Shown here in pieces: positions 32,501 through 44,570 of a DNA stretch of 64,000 nt; positions within the stretch are counted from its first letter, which is position 1, and each line of letters opens with the position of its first letter. The translations under genes and the position numbers were made by a program. This stretch comes from Hippasteria phrygiana (taxonomy: Eukaryota > Echinodermata > Asteroidea > Valvatida > Goniasteridae), in NCBI GenBank assembly GCA_037893225.1, contig JAZGUH010000728.1:496001-560000 (forward strand). Reading direction: 5' to 3'. The notes beneath the pieces were generated by a model, which saw only the letters and a program-made list of their open reading frames with translations, was not told the origin of the DNA and ran no database searches.

Positions 32501-32999
32501 GGACTTAAATTGGAGGATCGTTTGGGGGGCACTCAAGACTTCTCAACGTCTTCATCGCTGGGGTATAGGGAATGGCAAGTGCCCTCGGGTCGGCTGTGCC
32601 GCTCCCGAGTCACTTTATCATACCTTTTGGGACTGTTCTTTCGTTTATAATTTGTGGGCTTGGGTTGAGCATCTTGGATGTAAAGCACAAGCCCGACAAT
32701 TTTCTCTTACACGTTCCTGTGTTCTTTACGGGTCTGGTGTGGACACTAGCCCGGAGTCCCTTTTGATTTGGTTTATAATTTGCACGGTGAGGTGGCTGGT
32801 TTGGCGTTCGCGTTGCGAGACATTGTATGATGGATCCCGACAGGACGCCGACCAGGTACTTCTCCGTGTCAAGAGTTCAATTAAGGCACGGCTCCAAGCA
32901 GACTTTGCCCGGCTGGACCGGACAAAGTTTCGCACCACTTGGTGCGTGCGGGGAGCCGTCTGTACTGTCAGAGACGACCGATTGGTATTTCACCTTTGA
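29546..32999 (+). pseudogene. LINE ORF2 (endonuclease + reverse transcriptase), unit A, disrupted
   Basis: ORF2 nicks target DNA and reverse-transcribes the element. It starts at ATG 29546 (VAILTLNVNGMRDPVKR). A TAG at 29696-29698 truncates it at codon 51, where unit C has TGG. The same frame then continues to about 31705: endonuclease GDFNCVFDVEL and SDHDCVVLDF; RT LDQQKAFDRVNWDFLF, GVRQGCPLSPLLYVLF and catalytic QYADDTTCIVRD. One extra T in a T run near 31705 shifts the frame, and it is recovered in the frame ending 32999. The C terminus has a CPRVGCAAPESLYHTFWDC zinc-type motif. The element is not autonomous as read. Confidence 0.9.
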
Positions 33000-34390
33000 A
33001 GTCCCTTGACCGAGTCATTTTATGGAGCTTCTGTCTCCCGTCTTTTATCTGCTTGTTCTTATACGTCTTGTTTACTGCTTGTTCCTTGTGATATTTTAGT
33101 TCACCGTTTTGGTTGAAGACAGGGGGGGTCGTACCCCCTCATGGTAATGCATGGGTAGCGAGGCTACACTGTCTTCGTGTAATGTTCTTGTTTTGTGTTT
33201 GTTTTTTGGTGTTCCAATGTAGTCCGGGGTAGGGGGGCTCGAAGCCTCACGATTCTAGGTATAGCGTGGCTATCCTACCCCGGGGACTTTAGAAGTCCCC
33301 GAAACTTAAAAATAGGATTAGGATATAACGTATGGTGCGGGAAGTAGTCTAATTCATCCCGCACGTTAGGGCATATCTACCAATGTGTTGAGGGCAGCAG
33401 ACAACCTTAGCGGTTGCACAATTTGCACGAATGAGGTGGAATTTGGGGACTGTGCGAAAGTGTCTGAGCTGGAAATGTGTATAGCGCCCTCTCGTGACTA
33501 TGATTTCAGACAATTCCAACGTGATTACCGTTTTCAATTGTTTACCAAACTTAAAACCTCAGGTTAAACCCAATTTCCTAATCATCTGTGTGCCGTTCCA
33601 CGCGGCTGTGCGTAGATATAAGTGAGTACATTTATGAATGATTAATTTAGTATAATTTAGGGCTCATGATAGCTTGCCTAACATCTCAGTTTGTTAGATG
33701 AGTTAGTTGATTTCGGAAAATGTCTTATTTATCAGGCTAAATCTTGTTTTTCATGTCACCTCATAATTTATCCTACAAAATTAATACCATAATAAATAAA
33801 AGAATTACAACAACAAAACAATCACACATAAAAAAACAAACAGACAAACAACACAAACAACCTAACAAACAAATGAAACCACACCAATATGTTCCACGGC
33901 CTTCTCTTTCCTTCTTTTTATAAATAAGAAAGAGTGATTTCTCTTTTTCGTATCGGCTTCAAGCTGCAGAGTGGGGTTGAATCTTGGGATGTGCCCAGAC
34001 CATCATGTGTGATACATCCCGTGCCATACAACGTCACATTTAAGGTGCATTTTTCTAAGTCCTACATCTAGAGAACTACAGGTCCGATTTGGTTGAATCT
34101 CGGTATGTGCTCAGACCATCATGTGTGATAGATGAAAATTGAACTGACGAAATGATGACGTCATCACGTGTCATATGACGTCACATTCAACGTGGATTTT
34201 TCTAAGGCCTAAATCTACAGACCGACAGCTCTGAATGAGTTAAATATCGGTATGTGGCCACACTTTCACCTGAGCCATATTTACGTGTATGTGTGCTAGA
34301 ATATGGATTTATACGATGCACATCATAAACATCCTTGAGGAGCAGCTTTTTTCGTCATATTGACGAAAAACCTCTCGTTTTTTTTTTCTT
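33000..34390 (+). other. LINE unit A 3' region and satellite tail
   Basis: After ORF2 there is a 3' UTR with inverted GC-rich segments (GGGGTCGTACCCCCTC; CCGGGGTAGG…CCTACCCCGG). Next comes TAGGATTAGGATATAACG (33312) and an AT-rich tail with A/C-rich runs (33770-33880). Satellite units with TGACGTCA follow at 34030 and 34176, and then the terminal hairpin at about 34346-34370. No gene. Confidence 0.7.
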
Positions 34391-35997
34391 CTGCCATTTT
34401 TGCCATAGGTTTTGTACACAACTCCCTTTTCCACCTAATTTCATACTGTTAAAGCTCGTGTTGTCCCCTCGAGTTGTCACAACAAAGACCATATAGCGTA
34501 GATGGTCCTAAAGCAATGACGTCATGATGACGTCAGTAGTTTTCAAATTGTGGCCTCATGAATATTTAATTTTCCACGCTTGCAGGCTCAATATCTGAAA
34601 AACCAATCGAGATGTGAAGTTTATATCTATTGCAAAGTATTAGTTGGGCGGCAAAGATGTTTCTGTTTGAGTAAAATGTTCGTGACGTCATCATGACGTC
34701 ATCTGGAGGCCATTAACTCAAAGCACAATTGTGCGTGTTTAGCAACCTCCTATGACAGCAAGCATAAGACAATTCATACATTGTATTTTGGTCGACCTTA
34801 CTGCAAGCGGAAATGATCGTGGCTCATTCCAGTGTGAAATAAGGCCCATTTCAAAATTTAGCGAAAAGCAATAAGATAACATAAGAATTCTGGGAAGGCA
34901 GTAACCGTGGGTATTTTGCAGCGCGTTGTGAATTTATGTGCAGACTGATTTAGACTCGTAAACTGGTCCTTCCATTGTCCTTCGGACTTCTAATGTAGGA
35001 TTAGGATATAACGTATGGTGCGGGAAGTAGTCTAATTCATCCCGCACGTTAGGGCATATCTACCAATGTGTTGAGGGCAGCAGACAACCTTAGCGGTTGC
35101 AGAATTTCCAAGAATGAGGTGGAATTTAGATATTCTGCTAAAGTGTCTGAGCTGGAAATGTGTATAGCGCCATCTCGTGACTATAATTTCAGACAATTCC
35201 AACGTGATTAATGGTGCATTTTTTAAGGCCTACATCTACAGAATTACAGGTCCGATTGGGCTGAATTTCGGTATGTGCTAAGACCATGATGTGTGATAGA
35301 TGCAAACTAAACTGACGAAATTATGACGTCATCACGTGATATATGACGTCACATTAAAGGTGCATTTTTCTAAGGCCTAAATCTTTAGAACTACAGGTCC
35401 GATTGGGTTAAATCTCGGGATCTGCCCAGACCATCATGTGTTACACAGGAAAATTAAACTTACGTAATGACATCAGCGCGTGCCATATGACGTCACATTA
35501 AAGGTGCATTTTTCTAAGGCCTAAATCTTTAGAACTACAGGTCCGATTGGGTTAAATCTCGGGATGTGCCCAGACCATCATGTGTTACACAGGAAAATTA
35601 AACTGACGTAATGACATCAGTACGTGCCATATGACGTCACATTAAAGGTGCAATTTTCTAAAGCCCACATCTAGAGAACTATACCGATTGGATTGAATTT
35701 CGGGATGTGCCCAGACCATCATGTGTGATAGATGAAAATTGAACTGACGAAATGATGACGTCATCACGTGTCATATGACGTCACATTAAACTCGGATTTT
35801 TCTAAGGCCTAAATCTACAGACATACAGCTCCGATTGGGTTAAATATCGGGATGTGGCCACACTTTCACCTGAGCCATATTTTCTTGTATGTGTGCTAGA
35901 ATATGGATTTATACGATGCACATCATAAACTTCCTTGAGGAGCAGCTTTTTTCGTCATATTGACGAAAAACCTCTCGTTTATTTTATTTTTTTTCTT
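34391..35997 (+). mobile_element. Internally deleted LINE derivative, unit B, with satellite tail
   Basis: 34391-34998 matches the first 600 bp of unit A (5' UTR start). It then joins directly at TAGGATT to the 3' UTR sequence AGGATATAACGTATGGTGCG (equivalent to 33313 onward), so both ORFs and the hairpin array are missing. TAGGATT occurs at both parental breakpoints in the unit C sequence, giving a 7-nt microhomology. From about 35205 it carries satellite repeats and the terminal hairpin at 35947-35970. It is a non-autonomous derivative. Confidence 0.88.
35200..35850. repeat. 144-bp tandem satellite bearing TGACGTCA
   Basis: TGACGTCACATTAAA starts at 35344, 35488, 35632 and 35776, an exact 144-bp period. 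Each unit includes CTACAGGTCCGATTGGGTTA and CAGACCATCATGTG, and ends with a second CRE-like box or a degenerate one. Isolated units recur at 34030-34180 and 43085-43200. Confidence 0.9.
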
Positions 35998-36837
35998 CTG
36001 CCATTTTTGCCATAGGTTTTGTACACAACTCCCTTTTCCACCTAATTTCATACTGGTAAAGCTCGTGTTGTCCCCTCGAGTTGTCACAACAAAGACCATA
36101 TAGCGTAGATGGTCCTAAAGCAATGACGTCATGATGACGTCAGTAGTTTTCAAATTGTGGCCTCATGAATATTTAATTTTCCACGCTTGCAGGCTCAATA
36201 TCTGAAAAACCAATCGAGATGTGAAGTTTATATCTATTGCAAAGTATTAGTTGGGCGGCAAAAATGTTTCTGTTTGAGTAAAATGTTCGTGACGTCATCA
36301 TGACGTCATCTGGAGGCCATTAACTTAAAGCACAATGTTGCGTGTTTAGCAACCTCCTATGACAGCAAGCATAAGACAATTCATACATTGTATTTTGGTC
36401 GACCTTACTGCAAGCGGAAATGATCGTGGCTCATTCCAGTGTGAAATAAGGCCCATTTCAAAATTTAGCGAAAAGCAATAAGATAACATAAGAATTCTGG
36501 GAAGGCAGTAACCGTGGGTATTTTGTAGCGCGTTGTGAATTTATGTGCAGACTGATTTAGACTGGTAAACTGGTCCTTCCATTGTCCTTCGGACTTCTGA
36601 TGTAGGATTTCGTGTGCGTTTTTCTCTCCGAGTATTTTCCCGTCTTTCAGCGTTTTTCGAGTGGCATTTTGCCCAATTTTTTTGCAGGGTTGGTTATTTA
36701 CAGTTTGTAGACCACCCTGGTCATTCTTTTCGTTGATATTTTGGTATATCTGTTGAGTTTTTAGAGGGTTTAGGTGGTAGTTTTGGTTGCTGCTGTGGTG
36801 TATAAGTTCTACACGCAGCAGCGTTTCTTTTGTTTGC

Positions 36838-37197
36838 ACGTAGGGCTTGTGGCAGTGCACAGCCCTACGTAGCCTTTGTTAAGCCTTTTTTGTTCAGTGC
36901 ACAGCCCCCAGTCTTCGGTTACGTAAGCATCCGGAGTACTGTGTGGGCTGTGTTATTTCCTTTCAATAGGCGGGCACAGGTGTTGCCCTGCTTTCTTTTT
37001 TCAGCACTGTCAAGCTAGACAGTGCCTGTAAATACATATACATATACATAATCCTGTTCGCCTTGCTATCTGCAGTGAGATAGCAAGGTGGTTATTTTCT
37101 TTCGGCAGCAATACAAGTGTTTATTGGTGCCATTTGTATTATCCAAGTAGGATAATTTTATTCGTTTAACCGGTCCAGGCAGTTGCTAGCCGGTTGT
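36838..37197 (+). promoter_or_regulatory. Hairpin array in the 5' UTR of the LINE, unit C
   Basis: This is the counterpart of 27665-28025. CACTGTC/GACAGTG (37005/37018), CCTTGCTATCT/AGATAGCAAGG (37061/37078) and ATTATCC/GGATAAT are unchanged. GGCAGCAATA has one mismatch with its partner. The last hairpin keeps AACCGG/CCGGTT but loses the inner CTAG pair. Stems are mostly preserved. Confidence 0.75.
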
Positions 37198-37246
37198 TTT
37201 CCCTACCCCAGTTTTTCTTTGCTTTTCTCTTCGCCTTTCTTTTGGA

Positions 37247-38665
37247 ATGCCCCAACAAGCATTCTCCCCCCGGCGCCTCCGAGCCTTCGAACTGAAAGTC
37301 GATGGCAAAGAGGCGCCTAGTGAAGTCTTCAAGGTCCTCCGGGAGGTCGGGGTAATTCCCAAAGACCACTTGGAGGCCTTGCAACCTCTCCCTGGCGGCA
37401 GATTTGACGTCACTTTCAAATCTGCCGCATTAGCCCACCGTTTTGGGCCAGTTTTGGTAGAGCGTCCCGGTTGCCATGTATCATCTTTTGGCGCCGTGAC
37501 GCTCGTAACAGTCAAGTTCGTGGAGGTGGACTTGGACGACAATGTCGTCCATCCTCTCACGCTTTGGGAAGGTTCAGAAGGGTAGGTTTCAAACCTACCC
37601 GGATGAGCCTTCCGTTTTTACTGGCACCCGGCAGTATCTCATGTCGGATGTCAAGTCCATCCCCTCGGTTCTCCGCATCGGGAACCGCAACGCCTGGGTG
37701 TCCCACTTGGGACAGACCAGGACTTGTACCCGATGCGGGGACCCTGGCCACACGGCCAATAAATGTAATAAAGTTAGGTGTTACAAGTGTTTGGAGGTGG
37801 GGCACACGTCCTCCGAGTGCCCCAACTCAGTTAAGTGTACATTTTGCGGGAGGGTGGGGCACAACTTCCAGCGGTGCCCCAAATCCTACGCCACCAAAGT
37901 TAAGCCCACCAAACGGTGGGCTGATGTAGTGGTGCAGCAGCCAACTTCTCCTGCACCACCCCTTAGTCAAGAGCCCTCTGCCGCGCCTGCACCCACATCT
38001 GCGGAAGCAGGCGTTTCGGAGGGCGCCTCGCCTGTTTCGTCCTCGTCTTCGGACGGGGACACTATTTTGGGGGACGACAGCCCCCAGACGTCCTCTTTTA
38101 AGTTGCCTCGAGCGTCCTGCCTTGGATGTTCGGGGATTGTAGGTCCGTTTGAGGCGCGCTCCGAGTGGAATTGTTTCCACTGCGAGCGTGCCATCATTCG
38201 GACCACTAGTTTTAGCCTTGTCGGTTGCGCCGGGTGTACGGGCGTTAACTCGCAGCCAACTTTGGTCTGCGACAAGCCCGCGTGCCTGGGGGCCGCGACC
38301 GATAAGGTTAATCCCTTTGTAGTTCCGCGAGGAAGGAGGAAGAAGACGAAGAGGGCTCGTCCCTCCTCAGATTCGGACTCCCCATCCTCCGGGTTAATTC
38401 CCCCGAAACGTTCTTCTGGGAAGCCCGGATCTAAACTCTCCGAATCTTCGGACTCGGAAGAGGATAGACCCGGGAAGGAGATTCTTCCTCCCCTCTCACC
38501 TTTGTTTCCTTCTGTGGAGATTGTTCCTCTAATAAACCTAGCCTGTCCGGCTCCTCGGGGTCCGGGGAGTCGGACATGGACGAGCAGGGTGGAGATGAGG
38601 ACGCATTTTTGTCCTCGGCAGAATCTCCCCCTAGCCCAACCCCTGGGGCGGAATCGCCCACATAA
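37247..38665 (+). pseudogene. LINE ORF1, unit C, frameshifted
   Basis: It has the same start (MPQQAFSPRRLRAF) as unit A. A 4-bp deletion near 37548 shifts the frame, and a 1-bp deletion near 38527 shifts it again. The three zinc knuckles here are normal: CTRCGDPGHTANKC, CYKCLEVGHTSSEC, CTFCGRVGHNFQRC. This shows the ancestral spacing of the third knuckle that is expanded in unit A. The extra cysteine block (CLGC, CFHC, CAGC, CDKPAC) is conserved. Confidence 0.88.
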
Positions 38666-38673
38666 CTCACGAT

Positions 38674-41600
38674 ATGGTCGCCATTCTTACGCTTAATGTA
38701 AATGGCATGCGCGATCCCGTAAAGAGGAGACAAGTTTTTGAGTTGTGTGGAGATTACGATATTTCCTGTCTTCAGGAATGTCATATCTCCTCCAACTCCG
38801 ATTTAGCTGCTTGGCAGGCAGAATGGAAAGGCAGGATGTTTGCCAGTTTTGGCACCTCCACATCCTGTGGCACCATCATCCTTCTGCCTGCTAAAAGCCT
38901 CTTCGTTTTTTCGGATCCTTCCTTCGATACTGAGGGGAGGGTCGTTTCTGGTATTTTGCGTGGTCCTGGAAGCGGGCCGGGTGTGCGACTTTGCACAATT
39001 TATGCCCCCACCAATCCCAGGTCGCGCCGTCTCTTCTTTGCGGGATTAGGAACACACCTGACGGGTAACTTTCCCGTTGTCCTCACGGGAGATTTTAATT
39101 GTGTTTTTGATGTAGAGTTAGACCACCGAGGTTCCGATAACACACGTTGTGGAATCGGAGCCAAGGAGCTCGGACATCTACTTTCTGCTGTTTGTCTTCG
39201 AGACTGCTGGCGGTCTCTTAACCCGTCTGACTATTCTTACACCTGGCGCAATGCAGCGAACACATTTTCCAGCCGGCTAGACCGTATTTACGTGTCGGAC
39301 CCGGTTGATGTTGTGTCTTGCCAGCATAAGCCCTGTTATTTTAGCGACCATGATTGTGTAGTTTTGGATTTTCCTTTTCCGGAGAAAACACGTGTTGGTG
39401 GAGGTTTTTGGAAATGTAATGTTTCCGTCCTTGCCGACGCGGGTTTTCAACGGGAATTTCGTTGTGCTTATGCGGGTTGGCGGTCTCTCAAGGAGGGGTA
39501 CGATAACGAGCTCCTCTGGTGGGAGGACGTCAAATCCCGCATACAGCGTTTTATTATTTCCTTTTCTTGTCGTTTGGCAAGAAAGAAGCGGAAGCGTAGG
39601 GAGTCACTTTTGTCTTCCCTGCGCTCCGTTACTTCTGATCTAGATGCCGGGAAGTGTGACGCTGCCACTCTTTCCCGGCATAACGAAATCAAGGAGGCCC
39701 TTCAAGAATTGGACGACTTCGAAGCGGAGGGTGCCCGGATCCGCTCGCGGGTTCGGGTACTCGAGGAAGGGGAGAAGCCGTCCAAATACTTTTTTCATCT
39801 GGAATCCTCCCAGGCTCAGAAGAAAATTATTTCCTCCGTCCGTAACCCACGGGGTGACATTGTTACATCCTCCGGCGGAATTTCCACGGTATATCGAGAA
39901 TTCTTTCTCGACCTTTTTACTGAAGAGCCTGTGGAGGTTGACTCACAGGGACCTTTTCTTGACTCTTTGTCTACACTTGTAGATGAAGAGAGCCGCATTG
40001 ACTTGGACAGTCCACTTGAATTGTCTGAGCTCGGTGCTGCCCTTCATAGCATGGCCAACGGTAAGACTCCCGGAGGGGACGGCCTGCCCAAGGAATTCTA
40101 TGTGATTTTTTGGGACATGGTCGGTCCTGACCTTCTCGGGGTCTTCCGGTGTGCCTTTGCACTGAACCATTTAGGTGATTCCCAACGTTTAGGAGTCATC
40201 ACACTTTTGGAGAAGGCTGGGGATCAGCTTGATCCCAAAAACAAGCGCCCCATCTCTCTCCTTAATGTGGATTATAAGATCCTGTCGAAGGCCTTGTGCC
40301 TCCGTTTGGGTAATGTTTTACCTGAAATAGTAGGTCAATTTCAGACTTGTGGTGTCAAGGGGAGGTCCATCCATGATAATATCAGACTCCTTCGGGATCT
40401 GGTAGCATACGTGGATGGAAGGAACCTTGACTGCCTCGTTATTTCCCTAGACCAGCAGAAGGCCTTCGACAGGGTCAATTGGGATTTCCTTTTTATGGTC
40501 CTAGACCAATTTGGTTTTGGGCCGAATTTCCGGCACTGGATTAAACTGTTATACACAGATATATCCAGTGCAGTCTTGGTGAATGGGGTTGTTTCCGACC
40601 CTTTTTTAGTCACGAGGGGTAAGGCAAGGTTGCCCTCTCTCCCCTCTTCTATATGTCCTTTTTATTGAGCCTTTTGCTCAGACAGTCCTCAATGATCGCC
40701 GCGTGACTGGTTTGGCAATGCCCGGGGCCAACGGCTTGCAATGCAGGGTGTTGCAGTACGCTGACGACACGACCTGCATTGTAAGGGATTGCCAATCTCT
40801 CAGGCGGCTTTTTGGGATCAGTGATGTTTTTTCGCGTGCGAGCGGGTCTCGCTTAAATCTTGCCAAGTCGAAAGGCTTGGTCTTTGGCTCATGGCCCGAT
40901 TGCCTTCCCGATCTGGTCCCTATTCAGTGGACCAACGACCCGATCAAGATCAACGGTGTCTGGGTTGGCAAGGGGGACATGGGCCCTTTTAATTGGAAAG
41001 TGCGGCTTCCCAAACTACTGTCCTCTTTGGACAGCTGGAAAAGGGGGACGTTTTCCCTCTTAGGTAAGGTATTGCTGGTCAATACCCTAATTCTATCACC
41101 TTTGTTTTTTCTGGCTCCGGTTTATCCACTTCCACTTGCAGTAGAGCGGACTATAAACCGAGCTATTTTTCCTTCATTTGGTCGGGCAAGACTGAACTCG
41201 TCCGGAGGACAGTTCTTGTCCAGTCCCTAGCCAAGGGCGGGTTGGGTGTTACCAACCTCCGCGACAAATGTGACGCCTTTTTTGTTCTTGGGGTAAAGGC
41301 CTTGTTGGGAGATGGGGGCCCACCCTGGAGATTCTTTTCTCTATACTGGGTGGCCTTGTCGCTCCGCCGGGTCTTTCCCCCGAATTGGTGGCGGAACGAT
41401 GTTCCTCACGCTTTTTCGCCCACGGGCTATTATAAGCAGTTTTGCAAGCTGGTCTTGCTGGCTGTTGAGATTTCCCCGGACATTGATTGGGGGCCGGCAT
41501 CGGTTCGCAGTCTTTGCGAACTTTTTGCGGGCCAACATCCCAAATCAGCGTCCGGCTTGTGACATTTCTGACACCGATCAGATGTTTAAAGTTTGTCATG

Positions 41601-42124
41601 CCTCCAATTTGAGCAACCGACTTCGGGACTTATATTGGAGGATCGTTTGGGGGGCACTCAAGACTTCTCAACGTCTTCATCGCTGGGGTATAGGGAATGG
41701 CAAGTGCCCTCGGGTCGGCTGTGCCGCTCCCGAGTCACTTTGTCATACCTTTTGGGACTGTTCTTTCGTTTATAATTTGTGGGCTTGGGTTGAGCATCTT
41801 GGATGTAAAGCACAAGCCCGACAATTTTCTCTTACACGTTCCTGTGTCCTTTACGGGTCTGGTGTGGACACTAGCCCGGAGTCCCTTTTGATTTGGTTTT
41901 TAATTTGCACGGTGAGGTGGCTGGTTTGGCGTTCGCGTTGCGAGACATTGCATGATGGATCCCGACAGGACGCCGACCAGGTACTTCTCCGTGTCAAGAG
42001 TTCAATTAAGACACGGCTCCAAGCAGACTTTGCCCGGCTGGACCGGACAAAGTTTCGCACCACTTGGTGCGTGCGGGGAGCCGTCTGTACTGTCAGAGAC
42101 GACCGATTGGTATTTCACCTTTGA
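38674..42124 (+). pseudogene. LINE ORF2 (endonuclease + reverse transcriptase), unit C, frameshifted
   Basis: The frame is open for 664 codons from ATG 38674 through the endonuclease (LQECH, GDFNCVFD, SDHDCVVLD) and the first RT motifs (LDQQKAFDRVNWDFL). A 2-bp deletion near 40620 (GGGGTAAGG versus GGGGTGTAAGG in unit A) breaks it just before the RQGCPLSP motif. A 1-bp deletion near 41168 and a 1-bp insertion near 41543 add further shifts. QYADDTTCIVRD is intact in the second segment, and the end RDDRLVFHL matches unit A. It lacks the nonsense codon seen in unit A. Confidence 0.9.
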
Positions 42125-43370
42125 AGTCCCTTGACTGAGTCATTTTATGGAGCTTCTGTCTCCCGTCTTCTATCTGCTTGTTCTTATACGTCTTGTTTAC
42201 TGCTTGTTCCTTGTGATATATTAGTTCACCGTTTTGGTTGAAGACAGGGGGGGTCGTACCCCCTCATGGTAATGCATGGGTAGCCAGGCTACACTGTCTT
42301 CGTGTAATGTTCTTGTTTTGTGTTTGTTTTTTGGTGTTCAAATGTAGTCAGGGGTAGGGGGGCTCGAAGCCTCACGATTCTAGGTATAGCGTGGCTATCC
42401 TACCCCGGGGACTTTAGAAGTCCCCGAAACTTAAAAATAGGATTAGGATATAACGTATGGTGCGGGAAGCAGTCTAATTCATCCCGCACGCCAGCGCATA
42501 TAAACCAATGTGTTGCGGGCAGCAGACAACCTTAGCGGTTGCACAATTTGCACGAATGAGGTGGAATTTGGGGACTGTGCGAAAGTGTCTGAGCTGGAAA
42601 TGTGTATAGCGCCATCTCGTGACTATGATTTCAGACAATTCCAACGTGATTCCCGTTTTCAATTGTTTATCAAACTTAAAACCTCAGGTTAAACCCAATT
42701 TCCTGATCATCTGTGTGCCGTTCCACGCGGCTGTGCGTAGATATAAGTGAGTACATTTATAAATGATTAATTTAGTATAATTTAGGGCTCATGATAGCTT
42801 GCCTAACATCTCAGTTTGTTAGATGAGTTAGTTGATTTCGGAAAATTTCTTATTTCTCATTCTAAATCTTGGTTTTCATGTCACCTCATAATTTATCCTA
42901 CCAAATTAATACCATAATAAATAAAAGAATTACAACAACAAAACAATCACACATAAAAAACAAACAGACAAACAACACAAACAACCTAACAAACGAAAGC
43001 ACACCAATATGTTCCACGGCCTTTTCTTTCCTTCTTTCTATATATAAGAAAGGGTGATTTCTCTTTTTCGTATCGGCTTCAAGCTGCAGAGTGGGGTTGA
43101 ATCTCTGTATGTGCTCAGACCATCATGTGTGATAGATGAAAATTGAACTGACGAAATGATGACGTCGTCACGTGTCATATGACGTCACATTAAACGTGGA
43201 TTTTTCTAAGGCCTAAATCTACAGACCTAAAGCTCCGATTGGCTTAAATATCGGGATGTGGCCACACTTTCACTTGAGCCATATTTACTTGTATGTGTGC
43301 TAGAATATGGATTTATACGACGCACATCATAAACATCCTTGCGGAACAGCTTTTTTCGTCATATCGCATT

Positions 43371-44570
43371 TTCAAATCGAGTTGGCGCAACAAAGGCCAT
43401 GTAGCGTAGATGGTCCTAACACAGTGACGTCATGATGACGTCATCGGGTGTCATATTACAAGCGATTTAAGTTACAAATGTTTAATCTTAAAAATGCCAT
43501 ATCAAATCAGCCGTGAGATCCCTGATCTTGGTTTTAGTGTCAATTGTTAGTATAAACAAGGATCTTCATTTTATCTTGTGTGCGTGAATTCACGTGACCC
43601 TTCCTTCCGGTCCAAACCGGAAGTGCCTCATAGCCCCTCATAATTTAATAGTGGAAAAAGCTGTGAACTTGCTTTCAACGATGTTAGTCTCCGACTAGGT
43701 TGTACTTCACACAAAAATTACATGTGACGTCATACAATGTTCGAGCGCCCTCTAGCGGCAGGTTGAAAAATGTTTAAAATGAATAATTAGTCGATGTGTG
43801 TGGCGAAGTTTGTTGAAATCACTCTGTAATTGATGTACATAATCGGCTTCATGCTAAGAACAAGTTGAGGGGGAGAAAGATTGATGACGTCACCAGACCG
43901 GAAGTTCCAATGAAAATACCTTTAAACCTTAAAAAATCGCTGAAAAATCAACCGCGAGAGATATAATCCGGATATTTGCTTCATATGGCAGGGTTAACAT
44001 AGCCCTCGAGCTTTCTGATAATGACGTCACGATGACGTCATCAAATATCGGATTACAAGCAATCAAAGATTTCTGGATTTACTCTTTGAAAATTAATATA
44101 AAATCAATCGAGAAAAATCTGATTTTGCGTTTTACGGGAATTGATAGAATAATCCAGGGTCTTCATTTGTGCTATTACGTGCAAAGTCGCGTGACCCTTC
44201 CTTTCGGTCCAAACCGGACGTGCCTTATAATTTGAAAGTTTCATCTTTGGAAATCAATATAAAATCAATCGGGAGAGATCTGATGTTGCTTTTTACGGGA
44301 ACTGATAGAATACTCTAGTGTCTTCATTTTTGATATTACGTGCAAAGTCAGGTGACCCTTCCTTCCGGTCGAAACCGGAAGTGCCTTATAATTTGAAAGT
44401 TTCATCTTTGAAAATCAATATAAAATCAAATGTGGGTACATTTTCACGTGAGCCATATTTACATATAATTGTACGAGAATATTGATTCATAAGATGCACA
44501 TCATAAATAACCTCGTGGAGCAGCTTTTTTCGTCATATTGACGAAAAACCTCTCGTTTTCTTATTGCATT
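43371..44570. repeat. Diverged satellite-like repeats with CRE pairs
   Basis: TGACGTCATGATGACGTCAT occurs at 43424 and a variant (TGACGTCACGATGACGTCAT) at 44022. The block TGACCCTTCCTTCCGGTC…AACCGGAAGTGCC is repeated near 43597, 44193 and 44354. The terminal hairpin TTTTTCGTCATATTGACG recurs at 44525-44550. Confidence 0.75.

Larger units (their letters stand above)
26841..34390 (+). mobile_element. Tx1/L1-type LINE composite unit A (full length, mutated)
   Basis: The unit starts at CTGCCATTTTTGCCATAGG (26841). It contains a structured 5' UTR (26841-28081), ORF1 (28082-29521), ORF2 (29546-32999, with one nonsense codon and one frameshift), a 3' UTR, then about 144-bp satellite copies and a terminal hairpin (TTTTTCGTCA-TAT-TGACGAAAAA, near 34350). 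The same order repeats in unit C. Unit B repeats only the ends. All three share orientation. Confidence 0.85.
35998..43370 (+). mobile_element. Tx1/L1-type LINE composite unit C (full length, mutated)
   Basis: This repeats unit A from CTGCCATTTTTGCC (35998) to the terminal hairpin region (about 43355, where the second arm is lost). It is collinear at high identity. It differs by small indels that break ORF1 and ORF2. The shared flanks on both sides suggest tandem duplication of a composite and not two independent insertions. Confidence 0.85.

Noticed and set aside
35200..35850. CRISPR-like array
   Set aside because: The repeats are 144-bp head-to-tail satellite units without distinct spacers, in an animal genome.
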